Shown in pieces: positions 51,199 through 60,624 of a DNA stretch of 64,000 nucleotides (position 1 is the first letter of the stretch; every line of letters begins with the position of its first letter). The stretch comes from Bacteroidota bacterium (GTDB taxonomy: Bacteria; Bacteroidota; Bacteroidia; Bacteroidales; Lentimicrobiaceae): assembly GCA_009773515.1 (NCBI GenBank), contig WSXX01000014.1:1-64000 (forward strand), in the 5' to 3' direction. The notes below the pieces were generated by a model that saw nothing but the letters and a program-made list of their open reading frames with translations, made no database searches and was not told where the DNA came from. The position numbers and the translations under genes are program-made.

Positions 51199-52323
51199 AT
51201 GAAACTTATTTTTTTTGGAGCCGATGCTCCGTGGTCTGAGCTTGAAAAAACAGGATTTAAGCGACGCAACACCAACCTGTTAAAATCATTTGCTGATGTT
51301 CAGCTTTTTGATCAGGTAATCCTTATACATCCTTCCACGAGAATTGGAGTTGCCAAAGCTATATTTTCCAACAAATCAAAAAAATCAAAGGTTCAGGATG
51401 TGTTTGTTTCAGGAGTGTTTTACGAAAAATTAAATGGTGGTCTTTTTAACTCATTGAAACGGCTTTTCTTTAAAATACAAATTTGGGCTCAAGGCATCAG
51501 CTCTTTTAATAACGGTGCGAATATCTTATTTTGTTATTGGCCCAAAGGTTACCTGTTAAACAAAAAGGTGGCATTAAAAGGACGAATCTTTTTTGATACC
51601 GATCACAATATAATTCACGATGAAAATTTAAAAAAGGAACAATCAAGGCATCAGATCAATGTTCTGCTTGATGCCGGTAATAGATCAGAATTAATTATTT
51701 CCAGCGCCCGAAGCATGCTCAATTGGTATAAAGAAAATGGATTTTTAAATTTATACCGACTCAGAAACGGGATAGATCCTTCACGTTTTCCAGAATCAAT
51801 TGTGACAAAGAAAAACCCTGCTCCCATTATCGGATACATCGGCACACTCTCAAAATGGATAGATTTTTCTGTTTACGAAGAGCTTATTCAAAGGAATCCA
51901 CAATGGGATTTTCACATTTACGGATCTTCATTTAAGGATGAAAACTATAGGAATCTGGAAAAATATGTGAATGTAAGTTTTAAAGGATTTGTTGAGGCTG
52001 GAAGTGTTCCGGATGTCATTAAAAGTTTTGATGTTGCTCTGAACCTTTATAGAAATGAATCATGGTTGGATGTTGACAGCATGAAAATTTATGAATATCT
52101 GGCATCCGGAGTGCCGGTGGTATCAATGAATTATCACCCGAATCTTCAGGAAGATTTTGAGAACCTGATATTTACAGCTGATTCGGTGAATGAGATTGAG
52201 ACTGTAATTCTTGAAATCTTATCGGGTAAAAAGCCCAATCCGGATGCGCGGGAATTTATCAGGGAAAATTCATGGGATAAACGGGTTGAGGAATTTTATT
52301 ACACTGTTTTAAAAAGAAACTGA
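51199..52323 (+). CDS. GT4-like glycosyltransferase
   Basis: The 374-residue GT-B type protein has an N-terminal half rich in Lys and a C-terminal donor-binding half. Its donor-binding half has PIIGYIGTLSKWID, FHIYGSSFKDENYRNLE, and MKIYEYLASGVPVVSMN as the glycosyltransferase-1 signature. It is cytoplasmic, with no membrane segment, and its specificity is unknown. Its stop is one base before the next gene start, so translation is tightly coupled. Confidence 0.85.
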   Translation: MKLIFFGADAPWSELEKTGFKRRNTNLLKSFADVQLFDQVILIHPSTRIGVAKAIFSNKSKKSKVQDVFVSGVFYEKLNGGLFNSLKRLFFKIQIWAQGISSFNNGANILFCYWPKGYLLNKKVALKGRIFFDTDHNIIHDENLKKEQSRHQINVLLDAGNRSELIISSARSMLNWYKENGFLNLYRLRNGIDPSRFPESIVTKKNPAPIIGYIGTLSKWIDFSVYEELIQRNPQWDFHIYGSSFKDENYRNLEKYVNVSFKGFVEAGSVPDVIKSFDVALNLYRNESWLDVDSMKIYEYLASGVPVVSMNYHPNLQEDFENLIFTADSVNEIETVILEILSGKKPNPDAREFIRENSWDKRVEEFYYTVLKRN

Positions 52324-52324
52324 A

Positions 52325-53299
52325 ATGGAAAAAGGGATTTTGGTCTCGGTAATAATTCCTGTTAAAAACGGGGCAGATACGCTGCAATCATGCCTTGATG
52401 GTATATTCAGGCAAACGCTGAAAGATCAGATGGAGGTCATAGTTATTGATTCCGGGTCAACCGACGGAACGCTTGAGTTGCTTAGAAATTACCCGGTTAA
52501 AGTCCATAATCTGCCTCCTGCTGACTTTAATCACGGTGAAACACGCAACCTGGGCGTCAGTCTGGCTTCTGGCGAATTTGTGGTTATGACCGTGCAGGAT
52601 GCAACACCCGCTGCTGACAATTGGATTGAATTGATGCTCACTCATTTTGATGATCCTGAAGTTGCAGGAGTATGTGGCCAGCAGATTGTGGCTCACGACA
52701 AAGAAAAAAATCCGTTGAACTGGTTCAGGCCGGCTGGTGAAGCACAACCTTTCTCGTGGCAATTTAAAAATAAGGAAGATTTTACCCGAATGAGCGGAAA
52801 AGCCCAACACGCTTATTGCAACTGGGACGATGTAAATGCTGTTTACCGCAAATCAATCAAAGAAAAACTGCCATTCCGTAAGTTAATGTTTTCTGAAGAT
52901 ACACTTTGGGCTAAAGATGCACTGGAGGACGGATATAAAATCGTTTATGATTACCGGGCCCGTGTTTATCATTATCATCATCAGGATTTTAAGTTCTATT
53001 TTAAAAGAAGTTATATAATTCTGTATCAGAATTATAAGTTCTACGGATATATTAAATATCCAAAAAATCCTTTTGTATCAATCCTGAAGATGAAATACAG
53101 GTTACTGAAAATGAGCGAATTGTCGTTCAATGAGAAATTGCATTGGATCAGGTATAATTTCACCTTAATTCGTGCTGGCTGGAAAGCCGCACTGATCTTT
53201 TACTATTATAGTAAAACTCAGGGAATGCAAGGGATTGAAATGTCTCAGAAAAAATATGTTGGATTACCTCCACAGGGAATTCAGGCAAAGAAAAACTAA
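52325..53299 (+). CDS. Rhamnosyltransferase-type family 2 glycosyltransferase
   Basis: The 324-residue GT-A enzyme begins VSVIIPVKNGADTLQSCLDG. The segments IDSGSTDGTLELL, FNHGETRNLG and MTVQDATPA are typical of rhamnosyltransferases of the WsaF/RfbN type, so rhamnose or another deoxysugar is a likely donor. The protein has no dTDP-rhamnose genes next to it in this window. It has a basic C-terminal region that probably touches the membrane. It starts one base after the previous gene and is followed by a third GT2 enzyme. Confidence 0.87.
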   Translation: MEKGILVSVIIPVKNGADTLQSCLDGIFRQTLKDQMEVIVIDSGSTDGTLELLRNYPVKVHNLPPADFNHGETRNLGVSLASGEFVVMTVQDATPAADNWIELMLTHFDDPEVAGVCGQQIVAHDKEKNPLNWFRPAGEAQPFSWQFKNKEDFTRMSGKAQHAYCNWDDVNAVYRKSIKEKLPFRKLMFSEDTLWAKDALEDGYKIVYDYRARVYHYHHQDFKFYFKRSYIILYQNYKFYGYIKYPKNPFVSILKMKYRLLKMSELSFNEKLHWIRYNFTLIRAGWKAALIFYYYSKTQGMQGIEMSQKKYVGLPPQGIQAKKN

Positions 53300-53311
53300 A
53301 AAATCAAGCTG

Positions 53312-54193
53312 ATGAACACGAATGAAAAACCAATGGTAAGTGTTTTAATGACAACCTATAACCGGGAGAAATTCCTGGCGATTGCAGTGGATAGTGTGCT
53401 GGCTTCCACCTATGAAAATCTGGAACTCATTATCGTTGACGACCAGTCAAAAGATAAAAGTTATGAAATTGCTTTAGATTATGCTGAAAAAGACAGCAGG
53501 GTAAAAGCATTTCGTAATGAAAAAAATCTTGGTGATTATCCGAACAGGAACAAAGCAGCAAGTCATGCCTCAGGCAAATACCTTAAATATGTTGATGCCG
53601 ATGACATGATTTATCCCACCGGTCTTGAAGTGATGGTTTCGGCAATGGAAAAATATCCTGAAGCAGGCTGGGGATTATCCTCACTTCCACAGGATAGCAA
53701 GCAGATGTATCCTTTCGTATTATCGGGTCGTGAAGCCTATCTGAGGCATTATTTTCAGGAAAAATTATTTCACAAAGCCCCTCTTTCGGCTATTTTCAGA
53801 AAGGAAACGTTCGATAAAGTTGGCGGATTTACCGGAAAACGATACCTGGGTGATTTTGAAATGTGGCATATTCTGGCCAATCATTTTCCTGTGGTTCTTA
53901 TGCCCCAGGGAGTTGCTTGGTATCGTGTTCATGAAGATCAGGAAATGCAGAATAACCGCACAGATGCCACTATTCCTTTTAAGTACCTGAAATGCTCTGA
54001 AGAAATGATTAACCACCCTGATTGTCCGCTATCCGCTGATGAAAAGGAAAAGGCGCTGAACAAAATCAAGTGGAATCAGGCAAGGTACATTTTGGGTGTG
54101 GGAAAGAACCAATCCATCAAAACCATGAGAATGCTGCAAAAGGAATCAGAAATGGGATACATGGAAATAATAAAACGTGTCTTGAAAAAATGA
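53312..54193 (+). CDS. Family 2 glycosyltransferase
   Basis: The 293-residue GT-A protein opens with VSVLMTTYNREKFLAIAVDS and has the donor-binding LIIVDDQSKDKS, DxD region LKYVDADDMIY and GDFEMWHILANHF with the acidic residue expected for the catalytic base. It is cytoplasmic. The acceptor cannot be predicted. It starts 12 bases after its neighbour, as part of the same operon. Confidence 0.87.
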   Translation: MNTNEKPMVSVLMTTYNREKFLAIAVDSVLASTYENLELIIVDDQSKDKSYEIALDYAEKDSRVKAFRNEKNLGDYPNRNKAASHASGKYLKYVDADDMIYPTGLEVMVSAMEKYPEAGWGLSSLPQDSKQMYPFVLSGREAYLRHYFQEKLFHKAPLSAIFRKETFDKVGGFTGKRYLGDFEMWHILANHFPVVLMPQGVAWYRVHEDQEMQNNRTDATIPFKYLKCSEEMINHPDCPLSADEKEKALNKIKWNQARYILGVGKNQSIKTMRMLQKESEMGYMEIIKRVLKK

Positions 54194-54222
54194 CTTATAT
54201 AAACTCAAACAATTAAGATGTT

Positions 54223-54873
54223 ATGAAAATCACATCTGAGAAAATAAAACACGTGCTGGGAAATCCATTGATGATTTTTATCTGGCTGATTACCAGGCTT
54301 CCCTATTTCCGTTTTATCAAGGAAACGCAAACCGCCAACGACAGAATTTCATTCAAAAGGTGGTACAAACAAAGAATACTTGGTTACAACCGAGAAGCTT
54401 ATTGGCCGGTTCACTATACAAGTCGTGTTGTAGGTGCACATAATATTCTGGTGGGTATTGGTACAAATCCGGGTTTTAATCCTGGGTGTTATATTCAGGG
54501 TTCGGGAAAACTGTATTTCGGTAATTATACCACTGTTGGGCAAAATACCGGAATATTAAGCGGAGGCCATGACATTTATGATCATAGGATTCTGTTTGGA
54601 AAAGATACCCGAATTGGCAGTTATTGCTGGATTGGGATGAACTCCGTGATTCTTCCCGGTGTAACACTGGGCGATCTTACTGTAGTTGCTGCCGGCTCTG
54701 TTGTTACCAAATCGTTTCCTGATGGATATTGTATTATTGGTGGAAATCCTGCTAAAATTATCAAATCGCTGGAACCTGAAAAACTGGTTCATATCGATTA
54801 TAAACACAAATACATCGGGTACATCCGTGAAGAAAAATTTGCAGAATTCCGAAGTAAAAACCTAAAAATCTAA
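54223..54873 (+). CDS. Hexapeptide-repeat acyltransferase (LbH family)
   Basis: The 216-residue protein has a left-handed beta-helix made of hexapeptide repeats, visible from about residue 75 to 180. Segments include LVGIGTNPGFNPGCYIQGSG, GHDIYDHRILFG, WIGMNSVILPGVTLGD, and SVVTKSFPDGYCIIGGNPAKI. It is likely an O-acetyltransferase that decorates a sugar of the polymer, or acts on a nucleotide sugar. An N-terminal hydrophobic segment could bind the membrane. The histidine in GGHDIYDH is a catalytic candidate. Confidence 0.88.
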   Translation: MKITSEKIKHVLGNPLMIFIWLITRLPYFRFIKETQTANDRISFKRWYKQRILGYNREAYWPVHYTSRVVGAHNILVGIGTNPGFNPGCYIQGSGKLYFGNYTTVGQNTGILSGGHDIYDHRILFGKDTRIGSYCWIGMNSVILPGVTLGDLTVVAAGSVVTKSFPDGYCIIGGNPAKIIKSLEPEKLVHIDYKHKYIGYIREEKFAEFRSKNLKI

Positions 54874-54884
54874 TCTCAGATAAA

Positions 54885-55883
54885 ATGTCTGAATCTCCTA
54901 CTCCCCTGGTATCTGTAATTATTCCTGCTTACAATGCGGAAAGGTTTATAGCTGAAACACTGGATTCGGTTTTAAATCAAACCTGGAAAAATATTGAGGT
55001 ATTTGTGGTAGATGATGGTTCGAAAGATAAAACAGTTGAGGTTGCTAGGACCTTCGAATCCGATAAGGTAAAAGTGCTTGTTCAGAAAAATCAGGGCGCC
55101 TGTGTTGCCCGAAACAAAGGCTTAAGTTTAAGTAAAGGCAAGTACATTCAATACCTTGATGCTGATGATGTTTTGAGTTCAGATAAAATTGAAATCCAAG
55201 TCAGGATTCTTGAAAAAAACGAAGGTTACCTCAGTGTAAGTTCCTCAGTTCACTTTATGGATGGAGATGATTTCCTAACAAAAAAACCAAGAGAGGAATC
55301 CTCATGGATTCACAACACAGATGATCCTGTCGATTTTCTGGTGCGCCTTTATGGGGGCTATGGTGAGAGGTGGATGGTTTTAACCCATGCCTGGCTGACT
55401 CCAAGATCAATTTCTGACAAGATTGGTCCGTGGAACGAAAATTTATTGCTCGATCAGGATGGTGAATATTTTGCAAGGGCTGTATTGGCTTCAAAAGGCA
55501 TCAGAATTTCCGGTGGAATCAGTTATTACCGTCGGTTTATTTCCGGCGGAAATATTTCATCAAAATACAATAAAAAAGAAAATCTCCAGAGTGCTTTGCT
55601 CGCGCTTGGCAACAAAACAAAATTTCTGGGAGCAAGAACTGATTCAGAAGCATATAGGCAAGCAGTGGCAACATTGTATCACGAAATTGCTGTTAATGCT
55701 TATCCAATGTTCGCCGATATTGTTGGCCTATGCGAGAAAAAAATAAAGGAATCGGGTAAAATACCTTCTACTCCGGTTATGGGCGGTAAAATTATCGAAA
55801 TCACCAAAAAGTATTTTGGCTGGAAAGCAGCAAAAAAACTCCGGATGGCTTTTCACCAATTAAGCGGCAAAGGAGGAATTTGA
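54885..55883 (+). CDS. Family 2 glycosyltransferase
   Basis: The 332-residue GT-A enzyme begins VSVIIPAYNAERFIAETLDS and carries the donor-binding VVDDGSKDKTVEVAR, DxD motif QYLDADDVLSSD and LDQDGEYFARAVL for the catalytic acidic residue. It is cytoplasmic. The stop codon overlaps the ATG of the next gene by one base (TGATG). An AGGAGG sequence (55871-55876), unusual in this phylum, precedes that next start. Confidence 0.87.
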   Translation: MSESPTPLVSVIIPAYNAERFIAETLDSVLNQTWKNIEVFVVDDGSKDKTVEVARTFESDKVKVLVQKNQGACVARNKGLSLSKGKYIQYLDADDVLSSDKIEIQVRILEKNEGYLSVSSSVHFMDGDDFLTKKPREESSWIHNTDDPVDFLVRLYGGYGERWMVLTHAWLTPRSISDKIGPWNENLLLDQDGEYFARAVLASKGIRISGGISYYRRFISGGNISSKYNKKENLQSALLALGNKTKFLGARTDSEAYRQAVATLYHEIAVNAYPMFADIVGLCEKKIKESGKIPSTPVMGGKIIEITKKYFGWKAAKKLRMAFHQLSGKGGI

Positions 55884-57112
55884 TGAATAAAAAAATCTGT
55901 ATCCTCACTCAAAGTCATTTGTGCCGCAATCCCAGGGTTGTTAAAGAAGCCAATTCGCTGGTGAAAGCCGGTTATGATGTTACCATTCTTACCACATTTA
56001 CTTATGCCGATCTGCTTGAAGAAGACCTCAAACTGATTGATAAACGGGTAAAGCTTAAAGGTGTTATAAATATGATTCCCGGACAGGCAAGCAAATGGTA
56101 CCACCTGAAAGAACGTCTGCGCAAAAGAATTGCCGGTGAAATCATTGCCAGGTTCGGAATCGAAAATGTATATGCCCTGGGTTATGATTATGACCGGAAT
56201 CTGAAAGCCGCAATAAACGAAAACGCAGATTTATATACCTGTCATCAGGAGATCAGCACAGTAATTGGCTGTAAACTAATGAAAAAGGGGCGCAAAGTTG
56301 CCTTTGATTTCGAAGACTGGTATTCACACGATTTATTGCCGGAAGCCAACAAGACCCGACCTGTAAAGCTTCTTGAAAAATATGAAAAACTGGCCTTGAA
56401 CAAAGGAGCGCTTTGCTACACCACCTCTGATAGTCTGGCGCAGGCGCTTTCTGATTTTGCATCATCTCCTTTGCCAAAAGTGCTTCACAATGTTTTCCCG
56501 CTTGCCGAACGCGACCTGATGGATGGAAAACATCTCGACCGAAATGATTTATCAATGCCTTCCATGCATTGGTATTCCCAAACAATTGGCCCGGGACGCG
56601 GACTGGAATTTTTAATTGATTCGCTGAACGACGTTAAAACACCTTTACAACTCCATCTAAGGGGAAACCTATTCGGAAATTTCAAAGATCAGCTTCTCGA
56701 TCGTTTTCCAACTCAATCAGGACACAAAATTTATTTTCATAAGCTTGTCCCTCACAAAGAGTTATTGTCAAGAATTGCCGAACATGATATTGGGTTAGCC
56801 ACCGAGGAATACACCCCTGAAAGCCGAAATCTTACTATTACAAACAAGGTGTTGCAATACATGCTGGCGGGAATTGCTGTTTTAGCCAGCGATACCTCCG
56901 GCCAAAAAGAAGTGGCAAATGAAGCACCTGATTGTGTTTTTCTGTTCAAAAACAACGAAAAGGAAAGTCTGGTAAATGCGCTTAACGGGTTAATAACCAA
57001 TAATGAACTGATCTCAGATGCCAAATTGAATGCCCTAAAAGTTTCTTCAGAGAAATTTTGTTGGGAAAAACAGGAAATTCTGCTTGAATCATGGATTCGC
57101 TCAATCATCTAA
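55883..57112 (+). CDS. GT4-like glycosyltransferase
   Basis: The 409-residue GT-B type protein has the N-terminal half KICILTQSHLCRNPRVVKEA, in which a histidine/basic pair is typical of enzymes acting on lipid-linked acceptors. The C-terminal half has ITNKVLQYMLAGIAVLASDT, a glycosyltransferase-1 donor-binding motif. The sugar is unknown. The ATG at 55883 is preferred to the in-frame TTG at 55880. It overlaps the previous stop by one base and is preceded by AGGAGG. It is followed 10 bases later by a UDP-sugar epimerase gene. Confidence 0.86.
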   Translation: MNKKICILTQSHLCRNPRVVKEANSLVKAGYDVTILTTFTYADLLEEDLKLIDKRVKLKGVINMIPGQASKWYHLKERLRKRIAGEIIARFGIENVYALGYDYDRNLKAAINENADLYTCHQEISTVIGCKLMKKGRKVAFDFEDWYSHDLLPEANKTRPVKLLEKYEKLALNKGALCYTTSDSLAQALSDFASSPLPKVLHNVFPLAERDLMDGKHLDRNDLSMPSMHWYSQTIGPGRGLEFLIDSLNDVKTPLQLHLRGNLFGNFKDQLLDRFPTQSGHKIYFHKLVPHKELLSRIAEHDIGLATEEYTPESRNLTITNKVLQYMLAGIAVLASDTSGQKEVANEAPDCVFLFKNNEKESLVNALNGLITNNELISDAKLNALKVSSEKFCWEKQEILLESWIRSII

Positions 57113-57121
57113 AGTAAAAAT

Positions 57122-58150
57122 ATGAAAAAAGTACTGGTTACCGGAGCATTAGGTTTCATTGGGTTTCACCTCACACAAAGGCTTATTAAGGAAGGTTATA
57201 AAGTGGTGAGTGTTGATGTTATAAACAGCTATTATGATATCAGGCTGAAATATGCAAAACTTCCGTTGCTGGGTTTTGATGAAAGCACAATATGGCCGAA
57301 TGTAATGTATCAAAGCAGCCTTTATGCCGATCTGAGATTTTCAAAAACCGACATCAGCGACAGGTATTACCTGGAGAAATTAATGCAGGATGAAAAATTT
57401 GATATCGTGTGTAATCTGGCCGCTCAAGCAGGTGTTCAATACAGCATTGCAAATCCGCATACCTATATTGCTGATAACATTACTGGTTTTATCAATTTAA
57501 TGGATGCTTGCAGACAAACCGGCGTCAGCCACTTTATTTATGCAAGCAGTTCAAGTGTTTACGGAGATCGTGAAGATGTTCCCTTCAGTGAAAATGACAA
57601 CGTGGATAACCCGATAAGTTTGTACGCTGCCAGTAAAAAGTCGAATGAACTAATGGCGCACTCTTACAGCCATTTGTATAAGCTAAAAACCACCGGTCTA
57701 CGCTTTTTTACCGTATACGGACCGTGGGGAAGACCCGATATGGCACCCTTTATCTTTGTTAAAAACATTTATGAAGGCAAAAAAATAACCGTTTTTAACA
57801 ATGGCGAACTTGAACGAGACTTTACCTATGTTTCAGATATTGTTAACGGAATATTTCTTGTAATCTCAGGAAATAATAAAAATGATGTATATCAGATATA
57901 CAACATTGGCAACTCCAACCCAGTGAATCTGAACGATTTTATTTCCACAATCGAAAATGCGCTGGGAATAAAAGCCCAAATCAATTATGAACCTCTCCGT
58001 AAAGGGGATGTAAAACGCACATATTCCGATATCAGTAAGCTTAGCGCTGATTATGGCTACAAACCATCGGTTAATATTGATGAAGGAATAAAAAGATTTG
58101 TTGAATGGTATCTTGCTATTCAAGTCAAATCTTCCACTATGAATCATTAA
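57122..58150 (+). CDS. UDP-glucuronate 4-epimerase-like NAD-dependent epimerase
   Basis: The 342-residue extended SDR protein has the NAD motif TGALGFIGFHLTQRLI and the catalytic Tyr/Lys in ISLYAASKKSNELMAH. AAQAGVQYSIANPHTYIADN is typical of UDP-glucuronate 4-epimerases. GPWGRPDMAPF is the matching substrate-binding segment. It would interconvert UDP-glucuronate and UDP-galacturonate, supplying an acidic sugar. A related 4-epimerase specificity (for example UDP-N-acetyl sugars) is possible. It is embedded between glycosyltransferases. Confidence 0.9.
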   Translation: MKKVLVTGALGFIGFHLTQRLIKEGYKVVSVDVINSYYDIRLKYAKLPLLGFDESTIWPNVMYQSSLYADLRFSKTDISDRYYLEKLMQDEKFDIVCNLAAQAGVQYSIANPHTYIADNITGFINLMDACRQTGVSHFIYASSSSVYGDREDVPFSENDNVDNPISLYAASKKSNELMAHSYSHLYKLKTTGLRFFTVYGPWGRPDMAPFIFVKNIYEGKKITVFNNGELERDFTYVSDIVNGIFLVISGNNKNDVYQIYNIGNSNPVNLNDFISTIENALGIKAQINYEPLRKGDVKRTYSDISKLSADYGYKPSVNIDEGIKRFVEWYLAIQVKSSTMNH

Positions 58151-58156
58151 AAGCAG

Positions 58157-59449
58157 ATGAAAAAAGTACTTATCATATCTCCGAACTTTCCTCCGGTAAA
58201 CGCGGCTGATATGCACCGTGTGCGGCAGAGCATCGCGTTTTTCAGGCAAATGGGTTGGGAATCAACTGTTGTGGCAGTAGAACCTGCTTTTATTGAAATG
58301 AGTACTGATCCCATTCTGCTCGAAACACTCCCTGCCGATGCTGACATTATCAGAATACCGGCCTGGAAAGCATCATCCACACGTAAATTCGGACTTGGGA
58401 ATATTGGTTACCGATCGCTCAGCGCTTATTATAAAACGGGCAGCCGGCTGTTAAAATCAGGAACCTATGATCTTGTTTATTTTTCAACCACTGCCTTTCC
58501 GGTGATGGTACTTGGTCGCATCTGGAAAAGAAAATTCAGCGTTCCCTACATCATCGATATGCAGGACCCCTGGCGCAATGACTTTTATCTGGATAAACCA
58601 AAAAGCGAACGTCCTCCAAAGTTCTGGATGGCCTACCGAATGGATAAATACATGGAAGCTTTTGCCATGAAGAAAGTTGATGGTATTATCTCTGTTTCTG
58701 AAGGTTACCCAAAAACACTAATAGAGCGTTACCAGAATATCAGGCCTGAAATGTGCAGCGTTATTCCTTTTGGCGGAGCTGGCATTGATTTCGAAATTCT
58801 CGGAAAAACCGACCTGAAGAACAATCTTTTTAATAAAGAAGATGGTAAAATTAATCTGGTTTATATCGGCCGTGGTGGTCATGATATGAATCTGGCGGTA
58901 AGCAGTATTTTTCATGCTTTAAAAAATGGCTTGAACACCCAACCCGAAGTATTTAACAGGATCAGACTTTTTTTTGTTGGAACCAGCTATGCTGCTGATG
59001 GCAAGGGAATTAAAACAATTGAACCACAGGCCGAAAAGCTTGGTGTTGGACATCTGGTTACGGAAATTACAGACCGCCTCCCCTATTTTGAAGCCATGAA
59101 AGTACTCAAGGATGCTGATTTGCTTGTAATTCCCGGCTCAACCGACACCAATTATACTGCTTCAAAACTCTATCCTTACATACTCGCGAACAAACCATTG
59201 CTCGCTGTTTTTAATGAAAACAGCAGTGTGGTTAATATCCTGAAAAAGACAAAAGCAGGCGTTTGTGTTACGTTTCATAATGATGACCTGCCCGGAGATT
59301 GCGGAGAACGGGTGTTAAAAGCTTTGAAAGATTTGCTTGAAAAGCTTCCATTTACTCCTGAAACAGACTGGACCGAATTTGAACCTTATTCAGCCAGAGA
59401 AGCTGCACGCCGTCAGGTTGAGTTTTTTAACAAAACCATTGGCGTATGA
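58157..59449 (+). CDS. GT4-like glycosyltransferase
   Basis: The 430-residue GT-B protein has an N-terminus (VLIISPNFPPVNAADMHRVR) typical of WbuB/GT4-like enzymes. An acceptor-side motif is DMQDPWRNDFY, and the donor half has YTASKLYPYILANKPLLAVF. It lacks membrane helices. The glycosidic product is unknown. It overlaps the next gene by four bases (ATGA type), which again indicates coupling. Confidence 0.86.
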   Translation: MKKVLIISPNFPPVNAADMHRVRQSIAFFRQMGWESTVVAVEPAFIEMSTDPILLETLPADADIIRIPAWKASSTRKFGLGNIGYRSLSAYYKTGSRLLKSGTYDLVYFSTTAFPVMVLGRIWKRKFSVPYIIDMQDPWRNDFYLDKPKSERPPKFWMAYRMDKYMEAFAMKKVDGIISVSEGYPKTLIERYQNIRPEMCSVIPFGGAGIDFEILGKTDLKNNLFNKEDGKINLVYIGRGGHDMNLAVSSIFHALKNGLNTQPEVFNRIRLFFVGTSYAADGKGIKTIEPQAEKLGVGHLVTEITDRLPYFEAMKVLKDADLLVIPGSTDTNYTASKLYPYILANKPLLAVFNENSSVVNILKKTKAGVCVTFHNDDLPGDCGERVLKALKDLLEKLPFTPETDWTEFEPYSAREAARRQVEFFNKTIGV

Positions 59450-60624
59450 AAAAGGTGAAACTTGCTATAATTTCGTCACACCCGATACAGTATAACGCGC
59501 CAATGTTCAGGTTGCTGGCCAGTTCCGGTATTGTGGAACCAAAGGTGTTCTATACGTGGAGTCAAAGCAATCAAACACTTTTTGATAAAGATTTTGGTCG
59601 CGAAATCAAGTGGGATATCCCATTGCTTGATGGATATAACTATGAATTTATTGAGAATATTTCCCGAAATCCGGGTCCCGGTTCATTTGGGGGAATTAAT
59701 TGTCCTGTTCTGATTAAAACCATCAAAAACTGGAACGCTGATGCAGTGCTCGTTTATGGCTGGAATTATAAAGCACATCTGGGAGTAATGCGTCATTTCA
59801 AGGGCCGGATTCCGGTCTATTTCAGAGGCGATTCTACCCTTCTCGACGAAACCGGAGGTGCAAAACAATGGATACGAAGATTGGTGCTCAAATGGGTTTA
59901 TCATTATTGCGACGGGGCATTTTATGTGGGCAAAAACAACAAAGCATATTTTCTGAAGCATGGTTTCAGCGAAGATCAGCTGTTTTTTGCTCCTCATGCA
60001 ATTGATATTGAAAGGTTTTCAGTAAATGCTGTGAACGACAGGATTGCAGCCAACCGCTGGCGCAGTGAGCTGGGGATTTCAAAAGATGATATGGTAATGT
60101 TGTTTGTCGGCAAATTTGAGCCTAAAAAGAACCCGCTTTTACTGCTCAACGCATTTAACGATCTGGCTCTGAAAAATTCTCACCTTATTTTTGTTGGCAA
60201 CGGACAGCTTGAAGCAGAAATGAAAAGCCTGAGTGCCACGAACACAAATATTCATTTTCTTCCGTTTCAAAATCAAAGTTTAATGCCTGTAGTTTATCAA
60301 TTGGCTGATGTTCTGGCACTTACTTCTCAAGGGCCCGGCGAAACCTGGGGACTGGTGGTTAATGAAGCCATGGCTTGCGGAAAAGCAATACTGGCAAGCA
60401 GCAAAACCGGTTGTGCAACAGATCTGGTGGCTGATAATCATAATGGTTATATTTTCGATTCGGGGAGTTACGAAAGCTGTAAAACGGCCATAAACAATAT
60501 ACTGGCCGACAAAGAAAAGGTAAACCGTATGGGAATGAAATCATTTGAAATGATTCAGCCCTGGTCATTCTCAGGAATTGTAGCCGGAATAGAGAATCAG
60601 ATGAAGCAACTAATTCAGCAATAA
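59446..60624 (+). CDS. Family 4 glycosyltransferase
   Basis: The 392-residue GT-B enzyme begins VKLAIISSHPIQYNAPMFRL. Its nucleotide-sugar half has MLFVGKFEPKKNPLLLL and the donor-binding GPGETWGLVVNEAMACGKAI, a clear GT4 signature with the EX7E-like pattern. It is soluble. The sugar is unknown. It overlaps the preceding gene by four bases and shares one base of its stop with the start of the polymerase-like gene. Confidence 0.9.
   Translation: MKKVKLAIISSHPIQYNAPMFRLLASSGIVEPKVFYTWSQSNQTLFDKDFGREIKWDIPLLDGYNYEFIENISRNPGPGSFGGINCPVLIKTIKNWNADAVLVYGWNYKAHLGVMRHFKGRIPVYFRGDSTLLDETGGAKQWIRRLVLKWVYHYCDGAFYVGKNNKAYFLKHGFSEDQLFFAPHAIDIERFSVNAVNDRIAANRWRSELGISKDDMVMLFVGKFEPKKNPLLLLNAFNDLALKNSHLIFVGNGQLEAEMKSLSATNTNIHFLPFQNQSLMPVVYQLADVLALTSQGPGETWGLVVNEAMACGKAILASSKTGCATDLVADNHNGYIFDSGSYESCKTAINNILADKEKVNRMGMKSFEMIQPWSFSGIVAGIENQMKQLIQQ

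Noticed and set aside
55871-55876. AGGAGG as evidence that the locus is foreign.
   Set aside because: A single Shine-Dalgarno-like hexamer inside the coding end of the previous gene can arise by chance (lysine/glycine-rich codons) and is not repeated at neighbouring starts.
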